Assembly (NCBI GenBank): GCA_025200525.1
Contig: CM045762.1
Span: 128,701,679-128,765,678, forward strand
Direction: 5' to 3'
DNA: 64,000 nucleotides
Source: Camellia lanceoleosa
Lineage: Eukaryota > Streptophyta > Magnoliopsida > Ericales > Theaceae
How positions within the stretch are numbered: the stretch's first letter is position 1; each line of letters starts with the position of its first letter. Positions 22,803 to 32,857 of the stretch are shown here, piece after piece. A program made the translations under genes and the position numbers. Below the pieces are notes generated by a model. It did not search any database and had not been told where the DNA came from. It saw nothing but the letters and a program-made list of their open reading frames with translations.

Positions 22803-23192
22803 TTAATTTTTGGAGTATTTGATCTTCACTAAGACTATCAATATTCCATTCGTATAGTTTTTAGCGTAAATGTAAAATTGGTTACTAATATTATTTTCTT
22901 CATATTGAAGGTCAGGTGGAGTAGGTCGAGAATACCAGTTTTTGGTAGTTTGAGGATTAACTTTGGGATAATGAATTTTATTAAGATTAGAAGATTGGAA
23001 TTGTTGGGCTAATTGATTTATTTCATCATCAGTAGTGTCAGTTTCAGATGTGGTAGAAACAGGGTCAATATTTGGTTGTTGATTTAGAACAGTAAGACCT
23101 TTATCTTTAGAAGGTGAGGCATTATCAGTAGTAGATAGTTTAGTGAATAATTTTTCAATAGCTTTGACAGTAGATTGATCAGTGGTTACCAA
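22803..23192 (-). pseudogene. EPRV polyprotein linker segment
   Basis: 129-codon frame rich in Thr, Ser, Asp and Gln (TTSETDTTDDEINQLAQQF), then NWYSRPTPPDLQYEE, which resembles the segment preceding the coat domain in related polyproteins. It lies directly upstream of the coat-like ORF but ends at a stop (22803). Low-complexity acidic sequence makes function assignment impossible. Confidence 0.5.
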
Positions 23193-23365
23193 ACTAGTTC
23201 TTTTAGAGCGATGACTAGGTAGATTAAGTAAAGGTTGATCTAAAGGTTGTGGTTTAGTAAATGTAATAGATTCTAAATTTGTCTCTATTTTGTCTAATTG
23301 TTTACCAATGGTGTTTAAACATTGATTAGTATAATTATTTTGTTCAATGACTTTTTGATTTCATT

Positions 23366-24463
23366 TCATCGCTGTAATTTGAAAGGAGAAGCAGGAATGT
23401 CAGAACCTTGTTGTTTGATAATTATTTTTTCAAGAGGAGGGTGACTAGAACTAACAGTTGTAGATTCAGAAGTTTTCCATTTGTATTTGGTGATTGTATT
23501 TAGCTTTTTGTAATATTTTTCAACATATTCCAAGAGAGGTAACTCAAAACTATATTCAATCATAAAATTATACCAATGTCTAGTGATTCTGGATTGGTGT
23601 TGTTTATCATAGGTATCATAATAAGCATGTCGGAGTTTTTTATTTTTAAACGACTTAAATTCAATGAATAATTTATCAAGATCAGGTTTAAAATCCTTTT
23701 TAATGGTCATAAGTTGAGGATTGACTGGAGGTATAAATTCTTCAAAATCAGTTTGAGTTGGAGAATTATTTGAAGCAGTTTCTTCTTCAGGTAAATGTGT
23801 GTGTGTAGAGTAAACAGGTTTACTAATTTGAGAAGTAGCAGTATTATCAATACCTTTTAATTTAGAGGTTTGTCCTAAATGAATTTGACTATTTTTCCAA
23901 AACAGTGGAGTATTAAATATTTCATCTTCAGTTTCAATTTCAGAAGGTACACTAGAGGTGTTATGTCTGGATGATTGACTACGATTAAATTTAATATGTA
24001 CTGTACCATCATGAATTTGTTGAATATCCTGAATATCTTGGATAGATGATTGTTGTTGATTATGTTTGTAATGTTCATTGACAGTGATCCATTGATCTGG
24101 TAAATCTATATTTTTCCATTCAATCATTTGGGGAACATTTATATGGGTATCAGTACTACTACTTTGGATTAGTAAAGTTTTGTCTTTAGGGGACTTGTGC
24201 AATGCGTGAACATTTAAATTAGTTTTCATGCACTTATAATGAACACGATAAATTAAAGCAATATTATGGGTTTTATTCATCATATTGGTAAATGAACCAT
24301 GTAATTGTATATTTAATGTTAATGCATGTAAAATAATCGGATCTCGAAATGGCGAGAGTAAAATCAGAAAACAATTAAAATGTCTCGGACCTTTATGAAG
24401 ACCGGTTTCCATCATACCCATTAAACTATCATTGTAATTAAGAAACGAGCATCTCTTAAACAT
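23366..24463 (-). pseudogene. EPRV movement protein C-terminal part and following linker
   Basis: The first ~110 residues continue the movement protein in a new frame (DSLMGMMETGLHKGPRHFN, LTLNIQLHGSFTNMMN, NIALIYRVHYKCM). A frameshift near 24440-24460 separates it from the N-terminal piece. The remainder is a polar Ser/Thr/Gln/Asp linker with a Lys/Tyr-rich patch (FKSFKNKKLRHAYYDTYDKQHQ, RHWYNFMIEYSFELP), typical of the region between movement and coat domains. It ends at 23366. It would not be translated with its neighbours. Confidence 0.65.
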
Positions 24464-24846
24464 AATAAAACAGAAGTATTTTTACCTTGTTGAGTTAATG
24501 GTTTGACACCAACTTGAATTAAACCTATATGAATAAAATTGTAATCACTTTTTAAATATCTTTTTATGAGATTAACATCAAATAATTGACAGGTTTCCCT
24601 CGGTTTTTCTAAAGCATATACTTGTTCAATTGTCTTAACATGCAAAGAGATTTTGAAAGTATTTTGTATAAAAGAAGTTTTATAAATTTCTTTAATTGGC
24701 AATTTTGGTATATTCCAGTCTACATCAATTTTATCATTTTGTATTTCAACATCTTCTTCATTAATTACTAATCCTTGATTAGGTATTGAGGGCAAAGTGG
24801 TTGACCTAGAATCGATCGAAGAGTTACTTCTAAATAATCGATTCAT
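24421..24846 (-). pseudogene. EPRV movement protein, N-terminal part
   Basis: Begins at ATG 24844-24846, the first start after a noncoding leader. Contains the hallmark region VDWNIPKLPIKEIY, LFDVNLIKRYLKSDYNFIHIGLIQVGVKPL and LLCLRDARF, as in the 30K-superfamily movement proteins of caulimovirids, which move virus between cells through plasmodesmata. A frameshift then diverts the ORF to a stop at 24421; the sequence continues in the ORF starting at 24463. The single-polyprotein layout with the movement domain first agrees with florendo/petuvirus-like genomes. Confidence 0.75.
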
Positions 24847-25300
24847 TGTTCTTTTTAATTAATCATTTCTGAATACCTTAATACATACCCTATTCTTATC
24901 CGGTTTATCCCATACCTTGTAACTTCACGCACTGTATACATACATACCCTATCTTTTGACCCCTAAGTCCGACACTGCCTAATCCTAAGGACTTACTCAG
25001 GACTGGGAAGAAGTGGGTGACTTAAACGCAGGTGGAATAAACGTAACAAGGTGGAAAACACGGATCGATCTTGTGGGTGATTAAGATGAACTGAAAACCA
25101 GATTAATCAAATAAACAAAGGAAAAGATTAATTAGAAGAAACAAAGCAGTGAGAAACAGGACACAACATCACCGGGCTATGATTAACAAATAAAGCAGTG
25201 GGAACTATACTCGGTTTAGCTTGGTGCATCCGTTATTACTTGCACTATGCAAACACCCAGACAAGGGTCGACCCTCAGGTAAGGCTAGAAAGGCATTAGC
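24847..25300 (-). other. Probable EPRV leader upstream of movement protein
   Basis: Noncoding sequence preceding the first viral ATG. It lacks long ORFs and contains a GC-richer stretch (24950-25300) unlike the host spacer. I could not find an initiator tRNA-Met primer site in it. The host boundary is uncertain. Confidence 0.35.
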
Positions 25301-25309
25301 TTCCAAATT

Positions 25310-25950
25310 CTGTCTAAAAAATAGTGCTCCAAAATGATTTAGTTCTTATGTTACAACTAATAGAAACGAGCTGGAATGAAATAATGTTAGGTACAATTAA
25401 TTGAAATGAATTGGAATGAAATAATCATTCCATTATGATGCTCATTTTCACGTTCAGTTCACTAAAAAAATGTTTAAAAAATACATTATTAACAAAATTG
25501 TTGTTCACCATTGTGAGAGGCTAAGGAACGACAATTCTATTTGGTTCAATTTCATTTTAGTGAATCAAATATTGCTTTATTGTATTAGTAATTTAAAATG
25601 AAATTTCACTATTTTTTTTTTAATAATTGAAGTGGTGAATTATTTAATAATAATAGATGGTTATTTGCTAAATATGTGTATTGTTTATAAAAGATTGTCA
25701 ACTATATTAGTTAGAATTGCCTCTTGATAAATAATTTCTTTAAAGTTCAAACTAATCAAATTTTACATTCAATCAACTACGTCGTAAAAAAAGATTGAAT
25801 AAATTACGGAGAATTTGCCAGAAGTCTCATTCTAAAAACGTATGCGCCGGAAAGTTCCTTCAATTTTCTTATAGACTATTAAGTCCTATTAAATTTAAAA
25901 GGTATACCGTGAGGTCCTTTCTCTATATTTCATGGAAACAACAAATGTGG
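25310..25950. other. AT-rich spacer, nothing recognised
   Basis: No ORF or repeat family is recognised. It precedes the degenerate tandem units that start near 25950. Confidence 0.5.
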
Positions 25951-26000
25951 GAGTAGTTCATTTGTACACTATTATCTTATTAAACTTTTGTCAAATGTGT

Positions 26001-26385
26001 CTTTTTTTTTCTTTTTTTTTTTTTTCTTTTTTTGAAAATATGAAAAACAGCTATATTAAAAAAGTAAACAACATGCAAATCAACAAAAGAAAAACAACAA
26101 GATCCTAAAGGGCCGAACAAACAACAAAACAAGAACAAAAAACAATAAATCCGCCATAAAAACCAATTAAGATCCAGAAAAAACCATCGATCTTCTCATA
26201 ATGTAGTTTGAAAAGCTAGATTTGCATCAAACCTAGTAAGATCTGTATCAAAACCCACTATTCCCATTGCTCTTGCCCAACTTTGCCACCGTCACCGCCG
26301 TACTTCAGACACTTCTAGAAGCTAGATTTGAATAGGATGAAAACCCACAATAGTATAGGAGAATGCTTGAGAGAAGAGAGAACCT
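26001..26385 (-). mobile_element. LINE (L1-like) 3'-end fragment
   Basis: The plus strand starts with a long T-run (26000-26030). On the minus strand the insert ends TTTAATATAGCTGTTTTTCATA plus an A-rich tail after a noncoding 3'-UTR-like region with CGGCCCTTTAGGATC. It interrupts a tandem-repeat unit. No ORF remains. Target-site copies are not clear. Confidence 0.5.
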
Positions 26386-26540
26386 CATTTTTAAATATGG
26401 CATCATTCTAATGTATGCACTATTATCTTTTTAAATTTTTGCCAAATGTGACAATGGATTTTCTTAAATGCGAGAAGGAGACATTCATTGCCAAATATTT
26501 CATTATTAAAATATGATAATGAGACATTATTCTAATATAT

Positions 26541-26935
26541 GGAATTGGGGTGCCTACTGTGCACCCAACACAGCAGGCACTGTTGTGCGGTTCTTACAGG
26601 CTTATTTCCGGGTCTGTTTTGATAATTCGAACCGTTCACATTTTAGAATACATCGAATAAAACATACTTGTAAAAAAGTAAGTTAATCGGATATCGTTAA
26701 TCCTTTCATCTACTCACATTTGTATTCATTTTAATACTTTAAATCACAATATCATTTATTTTTCAAAATACAAATGTGAGTGGATGAAAGGATTAACGAT
26801 ATCTGATTAACTTAATTTTTTACAGGTATGTTCTACTCAATATACTTTAAAATGTGAATGGTTCGGATTATCAAAACGGACTCCAAAATAAGCCCATGAG
26901 GGCCGCACAACCAACACAGCAGGCACCCCAATTCC
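26541..26935. mobile_element. 395-bp foldback MULE-type MITE
   Basis: Begins GGAATTGGGGTGCC and ends GGCACCCCAATTCC, with two arms of about 175 bp that are near-complementary around a short AT-rich centre (about 26730). Flanked by perfect 9-bp repeats CTAATATAT (26532-26540 and 26936-26944). The 9-bp target site and long arms indicate a Mutator-like nonautonomous element. Confidence 0.85.
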
Positions 26936-27223
26936 CTAATATATGTACTAATGTCTTATTAAACTTTTACCAAATGTGTCTTTCTTCTTAAAATATGATA
27001 ACGAAACATTTGTGCATTATTGTCGTATTAAATTTTTACGAAATGTGTCATTCTTAAAATGTGATAATGTGATATCATTTTAACGTTTGCACTACTATCT
27101 TATTATGTTTCCAAATGGAAGTATGTTTCATTTGAGATATTTTAATGTGAGATAAGATTTATGGGTTCATAAGATTATTTATGGGACTAAATGATCCATA
27201 AATCATGGATATATGATTTATTA

Positions 27224-28077
27224 GGGGTCATTTGTTAACATTTTCGTTTCTTCTTTTCAGTTTTTGTTTTCATATTTTTTTTTTTCAAAATTAAAAACAA
27301 AAACTTGTTTGGTATATTATTTTCGTTTTCAAAAAAAATAAAATTGATTACAAAGGTGCCGTTTGGTAACACTTACGTTTTTAGTTTTCTGTTTATATTT
27401 ACAAAAATTTTAAAAACTCAAATAAAAACTTGTTTGGTAAAATTTTTAATTTATAAATCAGTGGTCTCAGTTTATAAATTTGGCTAAAAAATGAAAACAC
27501 AAAAAATGTGTTTCCATTTTGAGTTTTCAGTTTTTTTTTTTTTTTTTACCACCCAACCTTAGCCACCACCCACCACCATTTTCCACCACCATCTTCCGCC
27601 ACCACCACCCACCCAAAATTTTTGAAAACACAAAAAAGTTGTTTTTACCTAGTTTTAAAACAAGTATTCACTTTCTCCTCTTATTCACCACTTTTGGCCG
27701 CCACCCACCGCCATTACCACCGACCACAACTACCCTCGCCGCCAGTGGGTGGTGAGCTCTGACCAACTTCTGGTGAGTCTTCAGTGGGTGGGTGGTCACC
27801 GTCATGATCTTCAGCCACCTTTTGACATCCTTTTGGCCATCTCTTGTCCTCCCAACTAAATTCGGCAGACATCTTTAGCTACCCGCCACTACTGATCACC
27901 ACATCTATCCACCCACCATTTCCGGCAACTCATAAAATATATTTCTCGATTTTTTTTATTTGTTTTTCAAAACATTTTTGTACATCAAACAATTTTTTTT
28001 GTTTTTGTTTTTTATAAAAGTAAACGAAACGTTATTTCTTATTTTTTGTAAACTGAAACGTTAATAAACGAGGCCCC
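27224..28077. mobile_element. hAT-like nonautonomous element with C-rich interior
   Basis: The left end GGGGTCATTTGTTAACATTT mirrors the right end, whose reverse complement is GGGGCCTCGTTTATTAACGT. A second, similar terminus (GTGCCGTTTGGTAACACTTACG) at about 27358 suggests nesting. The interior (27545-27930) is rich in CCACC/CCGCC triplets and could be captured sequence. Imperfect 8-bp flanks (ATTTATTA/ATAAATTA) hint at hAT. Confidence 0.45.
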
Positions 28078-28354
28078 ATAAATTAATAATGTTATCCATC
28101 GAAAATGTTCAAAATCTATTTCAATAATTATAATTTATGTCTATCTCAGTAACTATAATTATATCAATTATAAAATCATATGAAATTACTCAGCAAATAA
28201 AATATTATAAGGGACATTTATACACAAGTCTCATTTTGTGTACTTACACTCCATTGAGTCCTAGATAAGATTTTTTTTACTCCTTCAAATCTCATTAATT
28301 TTTAATAAATGAAATTACCCTTCAAATAATGGTTGTTTATCATTTGTAATTGTT

Positions 28355-29000
28355 TATTAAAAAAAAAAGGATGGTGATGTGACATTTATTTTGATTTTTT
28401 TCAAGTCATCATAATTTTTACAATATACATTTATTTTTTTATAAAATTTATATTTCTAGAATCGACACAACGAAATCTATCAAACGAAATTAATATTAAA
28501 TACAAATTATATAAAAATAAAAATACACTTTTTTGTTATAAATTTACAATTTAAACCATTTTTAATAGTAATTTTTCTTAATTACTTAATTAACAATATT
28601 TTTTCAGTCTAATTTTTTTAGTTTTTTCTAGATTTAAAGCTGAAAATATTCCTAGTTTAAAATTGACAAAATTGACTCAGTTTGAAAACTCAAAAAAATT
28701 TGGGAAAATTTTCAAAAACTGAGAATATTCTCAATTAACACTAAAAAAAATTGGAAACTTTCTCAGTTTTACTAGATAGTTTCGCAAATTGAGAAATTAT
28801 TAGTTTTGTATAGCTAAAAACTTAATATTTTATTTTTATAAAATTTTATATTCAATAGTGGTCTTGTTTGATAGATCTCATTGTGTAGACTCCAAAAATA
28901 TAAATTTTATTAAAAATAAATGTGTGTAATAAAAATTATGAAATTTTTAAGTTTTGAAACAAAAAAACAAAAGTAAAATGCCACATAAGTAATATCACTT
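28355..29000. mobile_element. Inverted-repeat (foldback) element
   Basis: 28365-28545 and 28810-28990 are diverged reverse complements, sharing ATAAAATTTATATTT and the GAAATCTATCAAAC / GTTTGATAGATCTC motif. The centre is rich in ACTGAGAA/TTCTCAGT motifs. No coding capacity. Edges are approximate. Confidence 0.45.
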
Positions 29001-29312
29001 GAATAAGAGAAAGTATTGGTGGAGAAACTTGGGGCTCACAATTTTATATTGGGACGTGAGATATAATGTTTGGTGATTGATAGATAGCATTGTTATGTAG
29101 TGTACTTGTAACACCTAATAATTTTTGTTAATACTCAATGAATCGATGCTTCTCAATTTTTTTCACCTTTCAATAATAATAATAATAAAAAAGAGTCTTA
29201 TATACATAAATATTTTGAAAATAGAACTTTATGGGTTAAAAAAAGAAAGAAAGAAAAAAAAAGAATGAGAACTTAATGGAATATGAACCTTACCAATAGG
29301 ACTTTTAAGTAA

Positions 29313-29483
29313 CAGTAATGCTAGGTATCATGAAAAGTTTTTTATGAAAATGATCATGAAAGATTTGTAACCTTTGTATTAAACTTAGAATAAAGTACCA
29401 CACACTAATCAAGGTAATCTAAGGGTCACAAATCTTTCATGATCATTTTCATGAAAAAAATTTCATGATCCCTAACATTTCTC
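29313..29483. mobile_element. 171-bp foldback MITE, second copy
   Basis: Same length and sequence family as 16430-16600, with ends CAGTAATGCTAGG...CCTAACATTTCTC. Flanked by 9-bp repeats TTTAAGTAA (29304-29312, 29484-29492). Confidence 0.82.
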
Positions 29484-29767
29484 TTTAAGTAATTAGCCCA
29501 TATTATAATTATTGTGAAAGATAAATCATAATCGAACAAATACACAATATTTTCAAATTTGACTTATCACCTAATATTTTAAATAATTTCTATGCATAGC
29601 ATTAGTAAAAACTAGTAATTGTAGTATTTCTATATACAAGCAAATTTTGTCTCAATACAAGTTCAAAAAAATAAATTAATTAAGCAACCCTTTTTTCTTT
29701 CTTTCTTAAATATGTATATGGATTCTATTTTTTAAATTTGCCTTGGGACCCCCACAAAGTCTAGGCA

Positions 29768-30082
29768 GGGGCTTTTTCCAAATTAAGCTAAATTAGCAAC
29801 TTAATTCTCAAACTAGGACTAATTTGGACGGAATTCCCAAACTAGGCTAAAACGCTATTACAAACCACGCTTTTACTGTTCCCTAGCACTGTTCCGCGAA
29901 AGATTTGTGAAATAATAAAAGTGTGGTTATAAACCACGCTTTTAATTAAGAAAGCGTAGTTGCAAACTACGCTTTTAAAGTTTTTTTTTTTTTTTTCATA
30001 AAATGTGGTTCCAAACCACGCTTTATAAATTTTTTTGAGAAAACGTAATTTGAAATCACGCTTTCAATGCAAGCTCACTCCT

Positions 30083-30126
<44 letters not shown>

Positions 30127-31771
30127 ACATGTTATCACACACACACACACACCAAATCACACACACACACCAAACCAATATAATTTTTAATATATATAAA
30201 TTTTATTTTATAAAATTAAGACCAATATTAATATATATATATATATAATAATTTATAATGGCAAATAATAATCAACTATATGAAATTAAGACCAATATTT
30301 TCAAATAATTTTTTTTTCAATTAATCTTTTATTTCAATTAAATTTTTTTCAATTTTTTTTTTCCAATTAAATTTTTTTTCAATTAATTTTTTTTAAATTA
30401 AATTTTTTCAATTATTTTTTTAATTATTTTTTTTCAATTATAATATGTGTGATCCCATTGTCATAAATAATATAAATAAATATAAATATTTTAGGCCTGA
30501 ATAAACATATTTTTTATTTTTATGTTTTAAAATTTTTTTAAACATTTTGTTCAAAGAAAATGCGTTTGTAATTTATATTTTTCTAAAAATAAACAGAAAC
30601 CAGTTTATAAAATTTTTATAAACATAAACAAAAAACGTAAACATTATCAAACACTACCTTAGTGTTTAGGGATAAAATTTATTTATTTTAAGGTTTAGGA
30701 TTTATAGTTTAATTCTTAAAATTTATTTTTTTTATAAAATTGAAGTTAAAATAAATTTTAAGAATTAAACTATAAATCCTAAACCCTAAAATAAAAATAA
30801 ATAAATTTTAAGAACTAAACCCTAAACCCTAAAATAAAAATTAAAAAAAAAAATTAAGAATTAAACACTAAGGTAGCGTTTGATAACGTTTACGTTTTTT
30901 GTTTAAGTTTACAAAAATTTTATAAATTGGTTTTTATTTATTTTTAAAAAAACATAAATTACAAACGGATTTGGTTTGAACAAAATGTTGAAAAAATTTT
31001 AAAAACATAAAATAAAAAATATGTTTGTTCAGGCCTAAAATATTTATATTTATTTTTATTATTTATAACAATGGGATCACACATATTATAATTGAAAAAA
31101 AGATAATTGAAAAAAATTTAATTTAAAAAAAATATTTGAAAAAAAATTTAATTGGGAAAAAAATTTGAAAAAAATTTAATTGAAATAAAAGATTAATTAA
31201 AAAAAAATTAATAGAAAAAAAATTAATTGAAAAAAAAAATTATTTGAAAATATTGGTCTTAATTTCATATAGTTGATTATTATTTGCTATTATAAATTTT
31301 TATTATATATATATATATATTAATATTGGTCTTAATTTTATAAAAAAAATTATATATATTAAAAATTATATTGGTTTGGTGTGTGTGGGGGGGAGGGGGT
31401 TTGGCGTGTGTGTGTGTGTGATAACATGTGTCTGTGAGAGAGAGAGAGAGAGGAAAGAGAAGAGAAGAGAAGAGTGAGTTTGCATTGAAAGCGTGATTTC
31501 AAATCACGTTTTCTCAAAACAAAATTATAAAGCGTGGTTTGGAACCACGTATTATAAATTAAAAAAAAAATGGTTTGTAACTACGTTTCTTTAATTAAAA
31601 GCGTGGTTTGTAACTACGCTTTTACTATTTCACAAATTTTCCGCAAGACGGTGCTAGGAACAGTGAAAACGTGGTTTGTAATAGCGCTTTAGCCTAGTTT
31701 GAGAATTCTGTCCAAACTAGGCCTAGTTTGGGAAATAAATTGCTAATTTGGCTTAATTTGGGAATAGCCCC
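29768..31771. mobile_element. 2-kb giant palindromic element IR1
   Basis: Starts GGGGCTTTTTCCAAATTAAGC and ends with its near complement ...GCTTAATTTGGGAATAGCCCC. Two ~1-kb arms mirror each other around about 30770, including (TC)n at 30085 against (GA)n at 31440, TA runs at 30230 against 31300, and an hAT-like repeat in each arm (about 30492-30662 and 30868-31038). The outer arms are tandem ~60-bp units each built on AAAGCGTGG...CCACGCTTT mini-hairpins. Flanks TCTAGGCA/TCTAGGGA look like an 8-bp target site. No ORF. Transposon class unknown. Confidence 0.75.
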
Positions 31772-32227
31772 TCTAGGGAGCCCTAACCTAGACTTTACCG
31801 GGGCTTTTTCCATATTAAGCCAATTTACTATCTTGATTCCCAAACTAGGCCTAATTTGGACGGAATTCCCAAACTAGGGTAAAGCGCTATTACAAATCAC
31901 GTTTTCACTGTTTGGAGCCGTAAATGCGATGAATAGTGAAAGCGCTATTACAAACCACGCTTTTAATTAAGAAAGCATGGTTACAAACCACACTTTTAAC
32001 ATAAATTTTTTTTTTTCAAAAAACATGGTTAGAAAGCATCATTTTAAGCAAAAAAAATTTTCTACAGAAAACGTGGTTCCAAACCACGCTTTTACTGTGC
32101 TTATAATTAAATTTTGTTTTCAAAAGAAAACGTGATTCCAAACCACGCTTTTACTGTGCGGAATTATTTTCTTAAGAAAACTTTTGATATATGTTAAAAT
32201 GTGATCAAAGTAAGACTAGAGTTCTTT

Positions 32228-32276
32228 GTAGCTCAAATCGTAGTGCATTTGTTATGCTTGGCAGAGATGCGGGTTC
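32228..32276 (+). other. tRNA-derived module in IR2 left arm, split at its B box
   Basis: Reads like a tRNA 5' half with an A-box TAGCTCAAATCG (32229-32240) and a B-box start GGTTC (32272-32276). The rest of the B box (AATCC) and an acceptor-like CGCCAACTCC followed by a long T-run resume at 50865, after element B. A-to-B spacing is about 31 nt, normal for a tRNA. It may be a SINE head or tRNA pseudogene. Confidence 0.55.
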
Positions 32277-32857
32277 TATAGCGATCCCGGGTTTTAACCC
32301 TTATTGTACAGTGATCCGAACTTGGTTCTTACATGTTAGCAGTTGTTCATTTCTAGTTTACATCCTTTCATACTTTGTATTTGAATTATAGGATACGTTG
32401 GGCAGGTTTGTTATAGGTTGGTTGAGCTCAGGAACCAAAACTAGTTGCCCGCTTAACTCCCGCCGGCGGATCTTTTGACGCTCGAGCAGGGACCTTGTTG
32501 TTGCTTGTCCGCTCGAGCGGGGGTTTTGGCGCTCGAGCAGGGAATACAACCATCCAGTATTTTCCTGTGTAGTGTTGGACGCTCGAGCGGGGAATTGGCC
32601 GTTCGAGCGGGAGGTTGTGAGTGACGCTCGAGCGGGGAGTTGGGCACTCGAGCGGGGACCTAGTATGTCGAGATTCTGGGAGTGTGCATCCGCCGCTCGA
32701 GCGGGAGTTTGGTCGCTCGAGCGGGAGTCTGTGAGTGGCGCTCGAGCGAGGGTTTCCACGTTCGAGCGGGACGACTCTTCTTTAAAAGCGAGATCTGACT
32801 TTTTTTATCACTTTTTCAAGATCTTTTCTCTCTCTTACTTTTCCAAAAAGCCATTTT
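32277..32857 (+). mobile_element. Element B 5' LTR, first part
   Basis: Starts TATAGCGATCCC directly after GGTTC and corresponds to the first part of the 3' LTR at 48556. It contains the CTCGAG cluster and the TTTAAAAGCGAG TATA region, and is cut by element A at 32858; the rest resumes at 42462. Confidence 0.88.
32478..32771 (+). promoter_or_regulatory. CTCGAG palindrome cluster, element B 5' LTR
   Basis: Nine CTCGAG cores plus decayed forms (GTTCGAGCG, GCACTCGAG), about 20-35 bp apart, ending just before the T-rich TTTAAAAG box near 32780. Confidence 0.6.

Larger units (their letters stand above)
17000..25300 (-). mobile_element. Endogenous pararetrovirus (Caulimoviridae, florendovirus/petuvirus-like), decayed
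   Basis: Minus-strand series in the order movement protein, coat/zinc knuckle, aspartic protease, reverse transcriptase and RNase H, then two to three downstream ORFs. There are no LTRs and no integrase, which separates it from the gypsy elements. The gene order and the downstream ORF of unknown function fit florendoviruses best; this assignment is from memory of the family and not from alignment. The polyprotein is broken by several frameshifts and stops, so it cannot be expressed as a unit. Both outer boundaries are uncertain. Confidence 0.8.
25950..27120. repeat. Degenerate tandem repeat, interrupted by two insertions
   Basis: The phrase 'GCACTATTATCTTATTAAA' followed by 'TTTTGCCAAATGTGTC' recurs in diverged form near 25965, 26415, 26945, 27015 and 27090 (units about 75-130 bp). 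A LINE tail and a foldback MULE have inserted between units. Confidence 0.5.

Noticed and set aside
27519..27755. Pro/His-rich ORF in the hAT-like element
   Set aside because: Made of CCACC/CCGCC repeats with no recognisable domain.
30811..30835. Interstitial telomere repeat (CCCTAAACCCTAAA)
   Set aside because: Only two units in AT-rich palindromic DNA; similar strings arise by chance and both arms carry diverged forms.
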